Shown here in pieces: positions 37,919 to 51,991 of a stretch of DNA of 64,000 nt (position 1 is the first letter of the stretch; the number at the start of each line of letters is the position of its first letter). The notes under the pieces are model-generated. The model was not told where the DNA came from, did not search any database, and saw only the letters and a list, made by a program, of their open reading frames with translations. Both the position numbers and the translations under genes were made by a program. This DNA comes from Hydractinia symbiolongicarpus (Eukaryota > Cnidaria > Hydrozoa > Anthoathecata > Hydractiniidae). The stretch covers positions 34,065,501 to 34,129,500 of the forward strand of contig NC_079878.1 in assembly GCF_029227915.1 (NCBI RefSeq). Direction: 5' to 3'.

Positions 37919-38664
37919 GGAGTCCAATTTTCTCATTTTTCACATTTATCAGGTCACAGTGCAAAGTTAGTTTAATTAAGTCCCACAGTCAATCGTTTCA
38001 CTGTTAAAAGCGATGCAACCAAGTAATATCAGATAAATATCGCTATATACATGTTGGTACGAATATGTGACCCAACCGTTGCACCTTAAACGAACTGACA
38101 CCATTAGAAAGTCAAGGAAATGTAGTTTTCGAAACTGTCGCTATTTCTTCAGCGCGATATAACGGATAGGATTGGTCCCACTGTAAAGAATGACTTATTT
38201 ATCTAAATTTTTAAGTGAAACGCTACCACAGAGCCCAGTGTAATCGCTGAGTTCCGGCAATCACGTCAACTTAAGAAGAATGTTTTTTCTTGGAGTCCAA
38301 TTTTCTCATTTATCACATTTATCAGGTCACAGTCCAGAGTTAGTTTAATTAATTCCAACAGTCAATTGTATCATTGTTAAAAGCGATGCAACCTAGTAAT
38401 ATCAGATAAATATCGCTAAATACATGTTGGTACGAATATTTGACCCAACCGTTGTACCTTAAACGGACTGACACCGTTAGAAAGTCAATGAAATGTAGTT
38501 TTCGAAACTGTTGCTATTTCTTCAGCGCGCTATAACGGATAGGATTGGTCCCACAGTAAAGAATGACTTTTTTATCTAAATTTTTAAATGAAACGCTACC
38601 ACAGAGCCCAGTGTAATTGCTGAGCTCCGGCAATCACGTCAACTTAAGAAGAATGTTTTTTCTT
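37919..38664. repeat. Region D, p-q pair
   Basis: A p unit (37919; GCTATATACATG, CCACTGTAAAG) and a q-like unit (38292; CCAGAGTTAG and AATTCCAACAG in the first half). The second half of the latter is of w-preceding type (CTGTTGCTA), so it is a hybrid. The pair repeats 1119 bp later inside the following copy. Confidence 0.76.
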
Positions 38665-41273
38665 GGAGTCCAATTTTCTCATTTATCACATTTATCAGGT
38701 CACAGTCCAAAGTTAGTTCAATTAAGTCCCACAGTCAGTTGTTTCATTGTTAAAAGCGATGCAACCTAGTAATATCAGATAAATATCGCTAAATACATGT
38801 TGGTACGAATATTTGACCCAACCGTTGTACCTTAAACGGACTGACACCGTTAGAAAGTCAATGAAATGAATTTTTTGAAACTGTCGCTATTTCTTCAGCG
38901 CGCTATAACGGATAGGATTGGTCCAACAGTAAGGAATGACTTATTTATCTAAAATTTTAAATAAAGCGCTACCACAGCGCCCAGTGTAATCGCTTAGTTC
39001 CGGCAATCATGTCAAATTAAGAAGAATGTTATTTCTTGGAGTCCAATTTTCTCATTTTTCACATTTATCAGGTCACAGTGCAAAGTTAGTTTAATTAAGT
39101 CCCACAGTCAATCGTTTCACTGTTAAAAGCGATGCAACCAAGTAATATCAGATAAATATCGCTATATACATGTTGGTACGAATATGTGACCCAACCGTTG
39201 CACCTTAAACGAACTGACACCATTAGAAAGTCAAGGAAATGTAGTTTTCGAAACTGTCGCTATTTCTTCAGCGCGATATAACGGATAGGATTGGTCCCAC
39301 TGTAAAGAATGACTTATTTATCTAAATTTTTAAATGAAACGCTACCACAGAGCCCAGTGTAATCGCTGAGTTCCGGCAATCACGTCAACTTAAGAAGAAT
39401 GTTTTTTCTTGGAGTCCAATTTTCTCATTTATCACATTTATCAGGTCACAGTCCAGAGTTAGTTTAATTAATTCCAACAGTCAATTGTATCATTGTTAAA
39501 AGCGATGCAACCTAGTAATATCAGATAAATATCGCTAAATACATGTTGGTACGAATATTTGACCCAACCGTTGTACCTTAAACGGACTGACACCGTTAGA
39601 AAGTCAATGAAATGTTGTTTTTGAAACTGGCGCTATTTCTTCAGCGCGCTATAACGGATGGGATTGGTCCCACAGTAAGGAATGACTTATTTATCTAAAA
39701 TTTTAAATGAAGCGCTACCACAGCGCCCAGTGTAATCGCTTAGTTCCGGCAATCATGTCAAATTAAGAAGAATGTTATTTCTTGGTGTCCAATTTTCTCA
39801 TTTTTCACAGTTATCAGGTCACAGTCCAAAGTTAGTTCAATTAAGTCCCACAGTCAATCGTGTCACTGTTAAAAGCGGTGCAACATAGTAATATCAGATA
39901 AATATCGCTAAATACATGTTGGTACGATTATGTGACCAAACCGTTGTACCTTAAACGGACTGACACCGTTTGAAAGTCAATGAAATGTAGTTTTTGAAAC
40001 TGTCGCTAATTCTTCAGCGCGCTATAACGGATAGGATTGGTCCCACAGTACAAAATGACTTATTTATCTAAAATTTTAAATAAAGCGCTACCACAGCGCC
40101 CAGAGTAATCGCTGAGTTCCGCAATCATGTCAAATTAAGAAGAATGTTATTTCTTGGAGTCCAATTTTCTCATTTATCACATTTATCAGGTCACAGTCCA
40201 AAGTTAGTTCAATTAAGTCCCACAGTCAATCGTTTCACTGTTAAAAGCGATGCAACCAAGTAATATCAGATAAATATCGCTAAATACATGTTGGTACGAA
40301 TATGTGAACCAACCGTTGTACCTTAAACGGACTGACACCATTAGAAAGTAAAGGAAATGTAGTTTTCGAAACTGTCACTATTTCTTCAGCGCGCTATAAC
40401 GGATAGGATTGGTCCCACTGTAAAGAATGACTTATTTATCAAAATTTTTAAATGAAACGCTACTACAGAGCCCAGTGTAATCGCTGAGTTCCGGCAATCA
40501 CGTCAACTTAAGAAGAATGTTTTTTCTTGGAGTCCAATTTTCTCATTTATCACATTTATCAGGTCACAGTCCAAAGTTAGTTTAATTAAGTCCAACAGTC
40601 AATTGTATCATTGTTAAAAGCGATGCAACCTAGTAATATCAGATAAATATCGCTAAATACATGTTGGTACGAATATTTGACCCAACCGTTGTACCTTAAA
40701 CGGACTGACACCGTTAGAAAGTCAATGAAATGTTATTTTTGAAACTGTCGCTATTTCTTCAGCGCGCTATAACGGATAGGATTGGTCCCACAGTAAGGAA
40801 TGACTTATTTATCTAAAATTTTAAATGAAGCGCTACCACAGCGCCCAATGTAATCGCTTAGTTCCGACAATCATGTCAAATTAAGAAGAATGTTATTTCT
40901 TGAGTCCAATTTTCTCATTTTTCACAGTTATCAGGTCACAGTCGAAAGTTAGTTCAATTAAGTCCCACAGTCAGTCGTGTCACTTTTAAAAGCGGTTCAA
41001 CCTAGTAATATCAGATAAATATCGCTAAATACATGTTGGTACGAATATTTGACCCAACCGTTGTACCTTAAACGGACTGACACCATTAGAAAGTCAAGGA
41101 AATGTAGTTTTCGAAACTGTCGCTATTTCTTCAGCGCGCAATAGCGTATAGGATTGGTCCCACAGTAAAGAATGACTTATTTATCTAAAAATTTAAATGA
41201 AGCGCTACCACAGCGCCCAGTGTAATCGCTTAGTTCCGGCAATCATGTCAAATTAAGAAGAATGTTATTTCTT
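38665..41273. repeat. Region D HOR, seven-unit copy (2609 bp)
   Basis: Units: w 38665, p 39038, q 39411, r 39784, s 40156, t 40529, u 40901. Order matches the full HOR without v. The last unit ends differently from canonical u (TAAAAATTTAAATGAAGCG) and passes directly to an r unit at 41274, making the junction a u/q hybrid. Confidence 0.84.
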
Positions 41274-42763
41274 GGTGTCCAATTTTCTCATTTTTCACAG
41301 TTATCAGGTCACAGTCCAAAGTTAGTTCAATTAAGTCCCACAGTCAATCGTGTCACTGTTAAAAGCGGTGCAACATAGTAATATCAGATAAATATCGCTA
41401 AATACATGTTGGTACGATTATGTGACCCAACCGTTGTACCTTAAACGGACTGACACCGTTAGAAAGTCAATGAAATGTAGTTTTTGAAACTGTCGCTAAT
41501 TCTTCAGCGCGCTATTACGGATAGGATTGGTCCCACAGTACAAAATGACTTATTTATCTAAAATTTTAAATAAAGCGCTACCACAGCGCCCAGAGTAATC
41601 GCTGAGTTCCGCAATCATGTCAAATTAAGAAGAATGTTATTTCTTGGAGTCCAATTTTCTCATTTATGACATTTATCAGGTCACAGTCCAAAGTTAGTTC
41701 AATTAAGTCCCACAGTCAATCGTTTCACTGTTAAAAGCGATGCAACCAAGTAATATCAGATAAATATCGCTAAATACATGTTTGTACGAATATGTGAACC
41801 AACCGTTGTACCTTAAACGGACTGACACCATTAGAAAGTAAAGGAAATGTAGTTTTCGAAACTGTCACCATTTCTTCAGCGCGCTATAACGGATAGGATT
41901 GGTCCCACTGTAAAGAATGACTTATTTATCAAAATTTTTAAATGAAACGCTACCACAGAGCCCAGTGTAATCGCTGAGTTCCGGCAATCACGTCAACTTA
42001 AGAAGAATGTTTTTTCTTGGAGTCCAATTTTCTCATTTATCACATTTATCAGGTCACAGTCCAAAGTTAGTTTAATTAAGTCCAACAGTCAATTGTATCA
42101 TTGTTAAAAGCGATGCAACCTAGTAATATCAGATAAATATCGCTAAATACATGTTGGTACGAATATTTGACCCAACCGTTGTACCTTAAACGGACTGACA
42201 CCGTTAGAAAGACAATGAAATGTTATTTTTGAAACTGTCGCTATTTCTTCAGCGCGCTATAACGGATAGGATTGCTCCCACAGTAAGGAATGACTTATTT
42301 ATCTAAAATTTTAAATGAAGCGCTACCACAGCGCCCAGTGTAATCGCTTAGTTCCGGCAATCATGTCAAATTAAGAAGAATGTTATTTCTTGAGTCCAAT
42401 TTTCTCATTTTCCACAGTTATCAGGTCACAGTCGAAAGTTAGTTCAATTAGGTCCCACAGTCAATCGTGTCACTGTTAAAAGCGGTGCAACCTAGTAATA
42501 TCAGATAAATATCGCTAAATACATGTTTGTACGAATATGTGACCCAACCGTTGTACCTTAAACGGACTGACACCGTTAGAAAGTCAATGAAATGTAGCTT
42601 TTGAAACTTTCGCTATTTCTTCAGCGCGCTATAACGGATTGGATTGGTCTCACAGTAAAGAATGACTTATTTATCTAAAATTTTAAATAAAGCGCTACCA
42701 CAGCGCCCAGTGTAATCGCTGAGTTCCGGCAATCATGTCAAATTAAGAAAAATGTTATTTCTT
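41274..42763. repeat. Region D HOR, four-unit fragment r-s-t-u
   Basis: Units r 41274, s 41646, t 42019 and u-like 42391. It duplicates 39784-41273 at an offset of about 1490 bp (four units) with few differences. The last unit shifts in its second half to ATGTTTGTACG, TGTAGCTTTTG and GGATTGGATTGG. Confidence 0.82.
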
Positions 42764-43770
42764 GGAGTCCAATTTTTTCATTTATCACATTTATCAGGTC
42801 ACAGTCCAAAGTTAGTTCAATTAAGTCCAACAGTCAATTGTATCATTGTTAAAAGCGATGCAACCTAGTAATATCAGATAAATATCGCTAAATACATGTT
42901 GGTACGAATATTTGACCCAACCGTTGTACCTTAAACGGACTGACACCTTTAGAAAGTCAATGAAATGTTATTTTTAAAGCTGTCGCTATTTCTTCAGCGC
43001 GCTATAACGGATAGCATTGGTCCCACATTAAGGAATGACTTATTTATCTAAAATTTTAAATGAAGCGCTACCACAGCGCCCAGTGTAATCGCTTAGTTCC
43101 GGCAATCATGTCAAATTAAGAAGAATGTTATTTCTTGAGTCCAATTTTCTCATTTTTCACAGTTATCAGGTCACAGTCCAAAGTTAGTTCAATTAAGTCC
43201 CACAGTCAATCGTGTCACTGTTAAAAGCGGTGCAACCTAGTAATATCAGATAAATATCGCTAAATACATGTTTGTACGAATATGTGACCCAACCGTTGTA
43301 CCTTAAACGGACTGACACCGTTAGAAAGTCAATGAAATGTAGCTTTTGAAACTGTCGCTATTTCTTCAGCGCGCTATAACGGATTGGATTGGTCCCACAG
43401 TAAAGAATGACTTATTTATCTAAAATTTTAAATAAAGCGCTACCACAGCGCCCAGTGTAATCGCTGAGTTCCGGCAATCATGTCAAATTAAGAAGAATGT
43501 TATTTCTTGGAGTCCAATTTTCTTATTTATCACATTTATCAGGTCACAGTCCAAAGTTAGTTCAATTAAGTCCCACAGTCAATCGTTTCACTGTTAAAAG
43601 CGATTCAACCTAGTAATATCAGACAAATATCGCTAAATACATGTTGGTACGAATATGTGATCCAACCGTTGTACCTTAAACGGACTGACACCATTAGAAA
43701 GTCAAAGAAATGTACTTTTCGAAACTGTTGCTATTTCTTCAGTGCGCTATAACGGATAGGATTGGTCCCA
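42764..43770. repeat. Transition from region D to region E
   Basis: Units at 42764 (t-like), 43136 (u-like start, one G missing before AGTCC) and 43509 (GATTCAACC, CTGTTGCTA). The pair at 42391-43135 is echoed by 43136-43508 and following (ATGTTTGTACG and TGTAGCTTTTG at both), a dimer-scale repeat about 745 bp apart. Confidence 0.7.
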
Positions 43771-46700
43771 CAGTAAAGAATGAATTATTTATCTAAATTT
43801 TTAAATGAAACGCTACCACAGAGCCCAGTGTAATCGCTGAGCTCCGGCAATCACGTCAACTTAAGAAGAATGTTTTTTCTTGGAGTTCAATTTTCTCATT
43901 TATCACATTTATCAGGTCACAGTCCAAAGTTAGTGCAATTAAGTCCCACAGTCAATTGTCTCATTGTTAAAAGCAATGCAACCTAGTAATATCAGATAAA
44001 TATCGCTAAATACATGTTGGTACGAATATTTGACGCAACCGTTGTACCTTAAACGGACTGACACCGTTAGAAAGTCATTGAAATGTAGTTTTTGAAACTG
44101 TCGCTATTTCTTCAGCGCGCTATAACGGATTGGATTGGTCCAACAGTAAGGAATGACTTATTTATCTAAAATTTTAAATAAAGCGCTACCACAGCGCCCA
44201 GTGTAATCGCTTAGTTCCGGCAATCATGTCAAATTAAGAAGAATGTTATTTCTTGGAGTCCAATTTTCTCATTTTTCACATTTATCAGGTCACAGTGCAA
44301 AGTTAGTTCAATTAAGTCCCACAGTCAATCGTTTCACTGTTAAAAGCGATGCAACCTAGTAATATCAGATAAATATCGCTAAATACATGTTGGTACGAAT
44401 ATGTGACCCAACCGTTGCACCTTAAACAAACTGACACCATTAGAAAGTCAATGAAATGTAGTTTTTGAAACTGTCGCTAATTCTTCAGCGCGCTATAACG
44501 GATAGGATTGGTCCCACAGTACAAAATGACTTATTTATCTAAAATTTTAAATAAAGCGCTACCACAGCGCCTAGAGTAATCGCTGAGTTCCGCAATCATG
44601 TCAAATTAAGAAGAATGTTATTTCTTGGAGTCCAATTTTCTCATTTATCACATTTATCAGGTCACAGTCCAAAGTTAGTTCAATTAAGTCCCACAGTCAA
44701 TCGTTTCACTGTTAAAAGCGATGCAACCAAGTAATATCAGATAAATATCGCTAAATACATGTTGGTACGAATATGTGAACCAACCGTTGTACCTTAAATG
44801 GACTGACACCATTAGAAAGTCAAGGAAATATAGTTTTCGAAACTGTCACTATTTCTTCCGCGCGCTATAACGGATAGGATTGGTCCCACTGTAAAGAATG
44901 ACTTATTTATCAAAATTTTTAAATGAAACGCTACCACAGAGCCCAGTGTAATCGCTGAGTTCCGGCAATCACGTCAACTTAAGAAGAATATTTTTTCTTG
45001 GAGTCCAATTTTCTCATTTATCACATTTATCAGGTCACAGTCCAAAGTTAGTTTAATTAAGTCCAACAGTCAATGGTATCATTGTTAAAAGCGATGCAAC
45101 CTAGTAATATCAGATAAATATCACTAAATACATGTTGGTACGAATATTTGACCCAACCGTTGTACCTTAAACGGACTGACACAGTTAGAAAGTCAATGAA
45201 ATGTTATTTTTGAGACTGTCGCTATTTCTTCAGCGCGCTATAACGGATAGGATTGGTCCCACAGTAAAGAATGACTTATTTATCTAAAATTTTAAATAAA
45301 GCGCTACCACAGCGCCCAGTGTAATCGCTGAGTTCCGGCAATCATGTCAAATTAAGAAGAATGTTATTTCTTGGAGTCCAATTTTCTCATTTATCACATT
45401 TATCAGGTCACAGTCCAAAGATTCAACCTAGTAATATCAAATAAATATCGCTAAATACATGTTGGTACGAATATATGACCCAACCGTTGTACCTTAAACG
45501 GACTGACACCATTAGAAAGTCAAGGAAATGTAGTTTTCGAAATTGTCGCTATTTCTTCAGCGCGCTATAACGGATAGGATTGGTCCCACAGTAAAGAAAG
45601 ACTTACTTATCTAAATTTTTAAATGAAGCGTTACCACAGAGCCCAGTGTAGTCGCTGAGTTCCGGCAATCATGTCAAATTAAGAAGAATGTAATTTCTTG
45701 GAGTCCAATTTTCTCATTTATAACATTTATCAGGTCACAGTCCAAAGTTAGTTCAATCAAGTCCCGCAGTCAATCGTTTCATTGTTAAAAGCGATGCAAC
45801 TTAGTAATATCAGAATAATATCGCTAAATACATGTTGGCACGAATATGTGACCAAACCGATGTAACTCAAACGGACTGACACCTTTAGAAAGTCAGTGAA
45901 ATGTAGTACTTGAAACTGTCTCTATTTCTTCAGCGCGCAATAACTGCTAGGATTGGTCCCACAGTAAAAAATGACTTTTTAATCTATATTTTTAAATGAA
46001 GCGCTACAACAACGCCCAGTGTAGTCGCTGAGTTCCGGCAATCATGTCAAATTAAGAAGAATGTAATTTCTTGGAGTCCAATTTTCTCATTTATAACATT
46101 TATTAGGTCACAGTCCAAAGTTAGTTCAATCAAGTCCCACAGTCAATCATTTCATTGTTAAGAGCGATGCAACTTAGTAATATCAGATAAATATTGCTAA
46201 ATACATGTTGGTACGAATATGTGACCCAACCGTTGTACCTCAAACGGACTGACACCGTTAGAAAGTCAATGAAATGTAGTTTTTGAAACTGTCGCTATTT
46301 CTTCAGCGCGCTATAACGGCTAGGATTGGTCCCACAGTGAAGAATGACTTATTTATTTAAAATTTTAAATGAAGCGCTACCACAGCGCCCAGTGTAATCG
46401 CTGAGTTCCGGCAATCATGTCAAATTAAGAAGAATGTTATTTCTTAGAGTCCAATTTTCTCATTTATCACATTTATAAGGTCACTGTGCATAATGAGTTC
46501 AATTAATTCCACAGCCAATCGCTTCTCTGTTAAAAGCCATACAACATAGTAATATCAGAAAAATATCGCTAAATACATGTTGGCACGAATATGTGACCCA
46601 ACCGTTGTACCTCAAACGGACTGACACCGTTAGAAAGTCAATGAAATGTAGTTTTTGAAACTGTCGCTATTTCTTCAGCGCGCGATAACGGCTAGGATTG

Positions 46701-47457
46701 GTCCCACAGTAAAAAATGAATTATAAATCTAAATTTTTAAATGAAGCGCTACGACAGCGCCCAGTGTAATCCCTGAGTTCCGGCAATCATGTCAAATTAA
46801 GAAGAATGTTATTTCCGGGAGTCCAATTTTCTCATTTATCACATTTATCAGGTCACAGTCCAAAGTTAGTTCAATTAAGTCCCACAGTCAATCGTTTCAT
46901 TATTAAAAGCGATGCCACCTAGTAATATCAGATAAATATCGCTAAATACATGCTGGTACGAATATTTGACCCAACCGTTGTACCTTAAACGGACTGACAC
47001 TGTTAGAAAGTCAATGAAATGTAGTTTTTGAAACTGTCGCTATTTCTTCAGCTCGCGATAACGGCTAGGATTGGTCCCACAGTAAAAAATGACTTATGAA
47101 TCTAAATTTTTAAATGAAACGCTACCACAGCGCCCAGTGTAGTCGCTGAGTTCCGGCAATCATGTCAAATTAAGAAGAATGTAATTTCTTGGAGTCCAAT
47201 TTTCTCATTTATCACATTTATCAGGTCACAGTCCAAAGTTTGTTCAATTAAGTCCCACAGTCAATCGTTTCACTGTTAAAAGCGATGCAACCTAGTAGTA
47301 TCAGATAAATATCGCTAAATACATATTCGAACGAACATGTGACCCAACCGTTGTACCTTAAACGGACTGACACCGTTAGAAAGTCAATGAAATGTAGTTT
47401 TTGAAACTGTCGCTATTTCTTCAGCGCGCTATAACGGATAGGATTGGTCCCACAGTA
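43771..47457. repeat. Region E duplication, copy 1 (ten units)
   Basis: Starts with the variant TGAATTATTT at 43781. Contains units at 43882, 44255, 44627 (s), 45000 (t), 45373 (327 bp), 45700, 46073, 46446, 46818 and 47191. Nearly every private variant recurs 3309 bp later in copy 2. Units 45700 to 47190 are older outer-type forms (CAATAACTGCTAGG, GCGATAACGGCTAGG) enclosed by interior types. Confidence 0.88.
45373..45699. repeat. Unit with 46-bp deletion
   Basis: CAGTCCAAAG is followed directly by ATTCAACCTAG. The missing 46 bp normally hold TTAGTTCAATTAAGTCCCAC to AAAAGCG. Unit length is 327 bp and one arm of the AGCGAT/ATCGCT dyad is lost. Confidence 0.93.
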
Positions 47458-50400
47458 AAGAATGAATTATTTATCTAAATTTTTAAATGAAACGCTACCA
47501 CAGAGCCCAGTGTAATCGCTGAGCTCCGGCAATCACGTCAACTTAAGAAGAATGTTTTTTCTTGGAGTTCAATTTTCTCATTTATCACATTTATCAGGTC
47601 ACAGTGCAAAGTTAGTTCAATTAAGTCCCACAGTCAATCGTTTCACTGTTAAAAGCGATGCAACCTAGTAATATCAGATAAATATCGCTAAATACATGTT
47701 GGTACGAATATGTGACCCAACCGTTGCACCTTAAACAAACTGACACCATTAGAAAGTCAATGAAATGTAGTTTTTGAAACTGTCGCTAATTCTTCAGCGC
47801 GCTATAACGGATAGGATTGGTCCCACAGTACAAAATGACTTATTTATCTAAAATTTTAAATAAAGCGCTACCACAGCGCCTAGAGTAATCGCTGAGTTCC
47901 GCAATCATGTCAAATTAAGAAGAATGTTATTTCTTGGAGTCCAATTTTCTCATTTATCACATTTATCAGGTCACAGTCCAAAGTTAGTTCAATTAAGTCC
48001 CACAGTCAATCGTTTCACTGTTAAAAGCGATGCAACCAAGTAATATCAGATAAATATCGCTAAATACATGTTGGTACGAATATGTGAACCAACCGTTGTA
48101 CCTTAAATGGACTGACACCATTAGAAAGTCAAGGAAATATAGTTTTCGAAACTGTCACTATTTCTTCCGCGCGCTATAACGGATAGGATTGGTCCCACTG
48201 TAAAGAATGACTTATTTATCAAAATTTTTAAATGAAACGCTACCACAGAGCCCAGTGTAATCGCTGAGTTCCGGCAATCACGTCAACTTAAGAAGAATAT
48301 TTTTTCTTGGAGTCCAATTTTCTCATTTATCACATTTATCAGGTCACAGTCCAAAGTTAGTTTAATTAAGTCCAACAGTCAATGGTATCATTGTTAAAAG
48401 CGATGCAACCTAGTAATATCAGATAAATATCACTAAATACATGTTGGTACGAATATTTGACCCAACCGTTGTACCTTAAACGGACTGACACAGTTAGAAA
48501 GTCAATGAAATGTTATTTTTGAGACTGTCGCTATTTCTTCAGCGCGCTATAACGGATAGGATTGGTCCCACAGTAAAGAATGACTTATTTATCTAAAATT
48601 TTAAATAAAGCGCTACCACAGCGCCCAGTGTAATCGCTGAGTTCCGGCAATCATGTCAAATTAAGAAGAATGTTATTTCTTGGAGTCCAATTTTCTCATT
48701 TATCACATTTATCAGGTCACAGTCCAAAGATTCAACCTAGTAATATCAAATAAATATCGCTAAATACATGTTGGTACGAATATATGACCCAACCGTTGTA
48801 CCTTAAACGGACTGACACCATTAGAAAGTCAAGGAAATGTAGTTTTCGAAATTGTCGCTATTTCTTCAGCGCGCTATAACGGATAGGATTGGTCCCACAG
48901 TAAAGAAAGACTTACTTATCTAAATTTTTAAATGAAGCGTTACCACAGAGCCCAGTGTAGTCGCTGAGTTCCGGCAATCATGTCAAATTAAGAAGAATGT
49001 AATTTCTTGGAGTCCAATTTTCTCATTTATAACATTTATCAGGTCACAGTCCAAAGTTAGTTCAATCAAGTCCCGCAGTCAATCGTTTCATTGTTAAAAG
49101 CGATGCAACTTAGTAATATCAGAATAATATCGCTAAATACATGTTGGCACGAATATGTGACCAAACCGATGTAACTCAAACGGACTGACACCTTTAGAAA
49201 GTCAGTGAAATGTAGTACTTGAAACTGTCTCTATTTCTTCAGCGCGCAATAACTGCTAGGATTGGTCCCACAGTAAAAAATGACTTTTTAATCTATATTT
49301 TTAAATGAAGCGCTACAACAACGCCCAGTGTAGTCGCTGAGTTCCGGCAATCATGTCAAATTAAGAAGAATGTAATTTCTTGGAGTCCAATTTTCTCATT
49401 TATAACATTTATTAGGTCACAGTCCAAAGTTAGTTCAATCAAGTCCCACAGTCAATCATTTCATTGTTAAGAGCGATGCAACTTAGTAATATCAGATAAA
49501 TATTGCTAAATACATGTTGGTACGAATATGTGACCCAACCGTTGTACCTCAAACGAACTGACACCGTTAGAAAGTCAATGAAATGTAGTTTTTGAAACTG
49601 TCGCTATTTCTTCAGCGCGCTATAACGGCTAGGATTGGTCCCACAGTGAAGAATGACTTATTTATTTAAAATTTTAAATGAAGCGCTACCACAGCGCCCA
49701 GTGTAATCGCTGAGTTCCGGCAATCATGTCAAATTAAGAAGAATGTTATTTCTTAGAGTCCAATTTTCTCATTTATCACATTTATAAGGTCACTGTGCAT
49801 AATGAGTTCAATTAATTCCACAGCCAATCGCTTCTCTGTTAAAAGCCATACAACATAGTAATATCAGAAAAATATCGCTAAATACATGTTGGCACGAATA
49901 TGTGACCCAACCGTTGTACCTCAAACGGACTGACACCGTTAGAAAGTCAATGAAATGTAGTTTTTGAAACTGTCGCTATTTCTTCAGCGCGCGATAACGG
50001 CTAGGATTGGTCCCACAGTAAAAAATGAATTATAAATCTAAATTTTTAAATGAAGCGCTACGACAGCGCCCAGTGTAATCCCTGAGTTCCGGCAATCATG
50101 TCAAATTAAGAAGAATGTTATTTCCGGGAGTCCAATTTTCTCATTTATCACATTTATCAGGTCACAGTCCAAAGTTAGTTCAATTAAGTCCCACAGTCAA
50201 TCGTTTCATTATTAAAAGCGATGCCACCTAGTAATATCAGATAAATATCGCTAAATACATGCTGGTACGAATATTTGACCCAACCGTTGTACCTTAAACG
50301 GACTGACACTGTTAGAAAGTCAATGAAATGTAGTTTTTGAAACTGTCGCTATTTCTTCAGCTCGCGATAACGGCTAGGATTGGTCCCACAGTAAAAAATG

Positions 50401-50766
50401 ACTTATGAATCTAAATTTTTAAATGAAACGCTACCACAGCGCCCAGTGTAGTCGCTGAGTTCCGGCAATCATGTCAAATTAAGAAGAATGTAATTTCTTG
50501 GAGTCCAATTTTCTCATTTATCACATTTATCAGGTCACAGTCCAAAGTTTGTTCAATTAAGTCCCACAGTCAATCGTTTCACTGTTAAAAGCGATGCAAC
50601 CTAGTAGTATCAGATAAATATCGCTAAATACATATTCGAACGAACATGTGACCCAACCGTTGTACCTTAAACGGACTGACACCGTTAGAAAGTCAATGAA
50701 ATGTAGTTTTTGAAACTGTCGCTATTTCTTCAGCGCGCTATAACGGATAGGATTGGTCCCACAGTG
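47458..50766. repeat. Region E duplication, copy 2 (nine units)
   Basis: Units at 47564, 47936, 48309, 48682 (327 bp), 49009, 49382, 49755, 50127 and 50500. It opens with TGAATTATTT (47463) as copy 1 does, but then skips the unit corresponding to 43882 and joins the 44276 position. From there to about 50766 I found one difference, G at 46246 against A at 49555. Copy 2 is therefore one unit shorter, lost at a point within about unit position 20. Confidence 0.88.
48682..49008. repeat. Duplicate of the 46-bp deletion unit
   Basis: It has the same breakpoint, CAGTCCAAAG joined to ATTCAACCTAG, exactly 3309 bp after 45373. The deletion predates the region E duplication and was copied with it. Confidence 0.93.
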
Positions 50767-51245
50767 AAGAATGACTTATTTATCTAAAATTTTAAATGAA
50801 GCGCCACCACAGCGCCCAGTGTAATCGCTGAGTTCCGGCAATCATATCAAATTAAGAAGAATGTTATTTCTTGGAGTCCAATTTTCTTAATTATCACATT
50901 TATCAGGTCACAGACCAAAGTTAGTTCAATTAAGTCCCACAGGCAATCGTTTCACTGTTATAAGCGATGCAACCTAGTAATCTCTGAAAAATATCGCTAA
51001 ATACATGACGGTACGAATATGTGACCCAACCGTTGTACCTTAAGCGAACTGACACCGTTAGAAAGTCAATGAAATGTAGTTTGTGAAATTGTCGCTAATT
51101 CTTCAGCGCTCTATAACGGATAGGATTGGTCCCACAGTGAAGAATGACTTATTTATCTAAAATTTTAAATAAAGCGCTACCACAGCGCCCAGTGTAATCG
51201 CTGAGTTCCGGCATTCATGTCAAATTAAGAAGAATGTTATTTCTT
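50500..51245. repeat. Region F dimer, copy 1 (746 bp)
   Basis: Units at 50500 and 50873. Markers: AAAGTTTGTTC, CATATTCGAACGAACATG, CAGTGAAGAATG and GCGCCACCACAGCG in the first; CACAGACCAAAG, GTTATAAGCG, AATCTCTGAAAA, ATGACGGTACG and TTAAGCGAACTG in the second. It shares its first unit with the end of region E copy 2. Confidence 0.88.
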
Positions 51246-51991
51246 GGAGTCCAATTTTCTCATTTATCACATTTATCAGGTCACAGTCCAAAGTTTGTTC
51301 AATTAAGTCCCACAGTCAATCGTTTCACTGTTAAAAGCGATGCAACCTAGTAGTATCAGATAAATATCGCTAAATACATATTCGAACGAACATGTGACCC
51401 AACCGTTGTACCTTAAACGGACTGACACCGTTAGAAAGTCAATGAAATGTAGTTTTTGAAACTGTCGCTATTTCTTCAGCGCGCTATAACGGATAGGATT
51501 GGTCCCACAGTGAAGAATGACTTATTTATCTAAAATTTTAAATGAAGCGCCACCACAGCGCCCAGTGTAATCGCTGAGTTCCGGCAATCATATCAAATTA
51601 AGAAGAATGTTATTTCTTGGAGTCCAATTTTCTCAATTATCACATTTATCAGGTCACAGACCAAAGTTAGTTCAATTAAGTCCCACAGGCAATCGTTTCA
51701 CTGTTATAAGCGATGCAACCTAGTAATCTCTGAAAAATATCGCTAAATACATGACGGTACGAATATGTGACCCAACCGTTGTACCTTAAGCGAACTGACA
51801 CCGTTAGAAAGTCAATGAAATGTAGTTTGTGAAATTGTCGCTAATTCTTCAGCGCTCTATAACGGATAGGATTGGTCCCACAGTGAAGAATGACTTATTT
51901 ATCTAAAATTTTAAATAAAGCGCTACCACAGCGCCCAGTGTAATCGCTGAGTTCCGGCATTCATGTCAAATTAAGAAGAATGTTATTTCTT
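51246..51991. repeat. Region F dimer, copy 2 (746 bp)
   Basis: Units at 51246 and 51619 repeat copy 1 almost exactly. I noticed one difference inside the block, CTTAATTATC near 50886 against CTCAATTATC near 51632. CATATTCGAACGAACATG also occurs in the unit at 47191, the region E counterpart of the unit at 50500. Confidence 0.88.
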
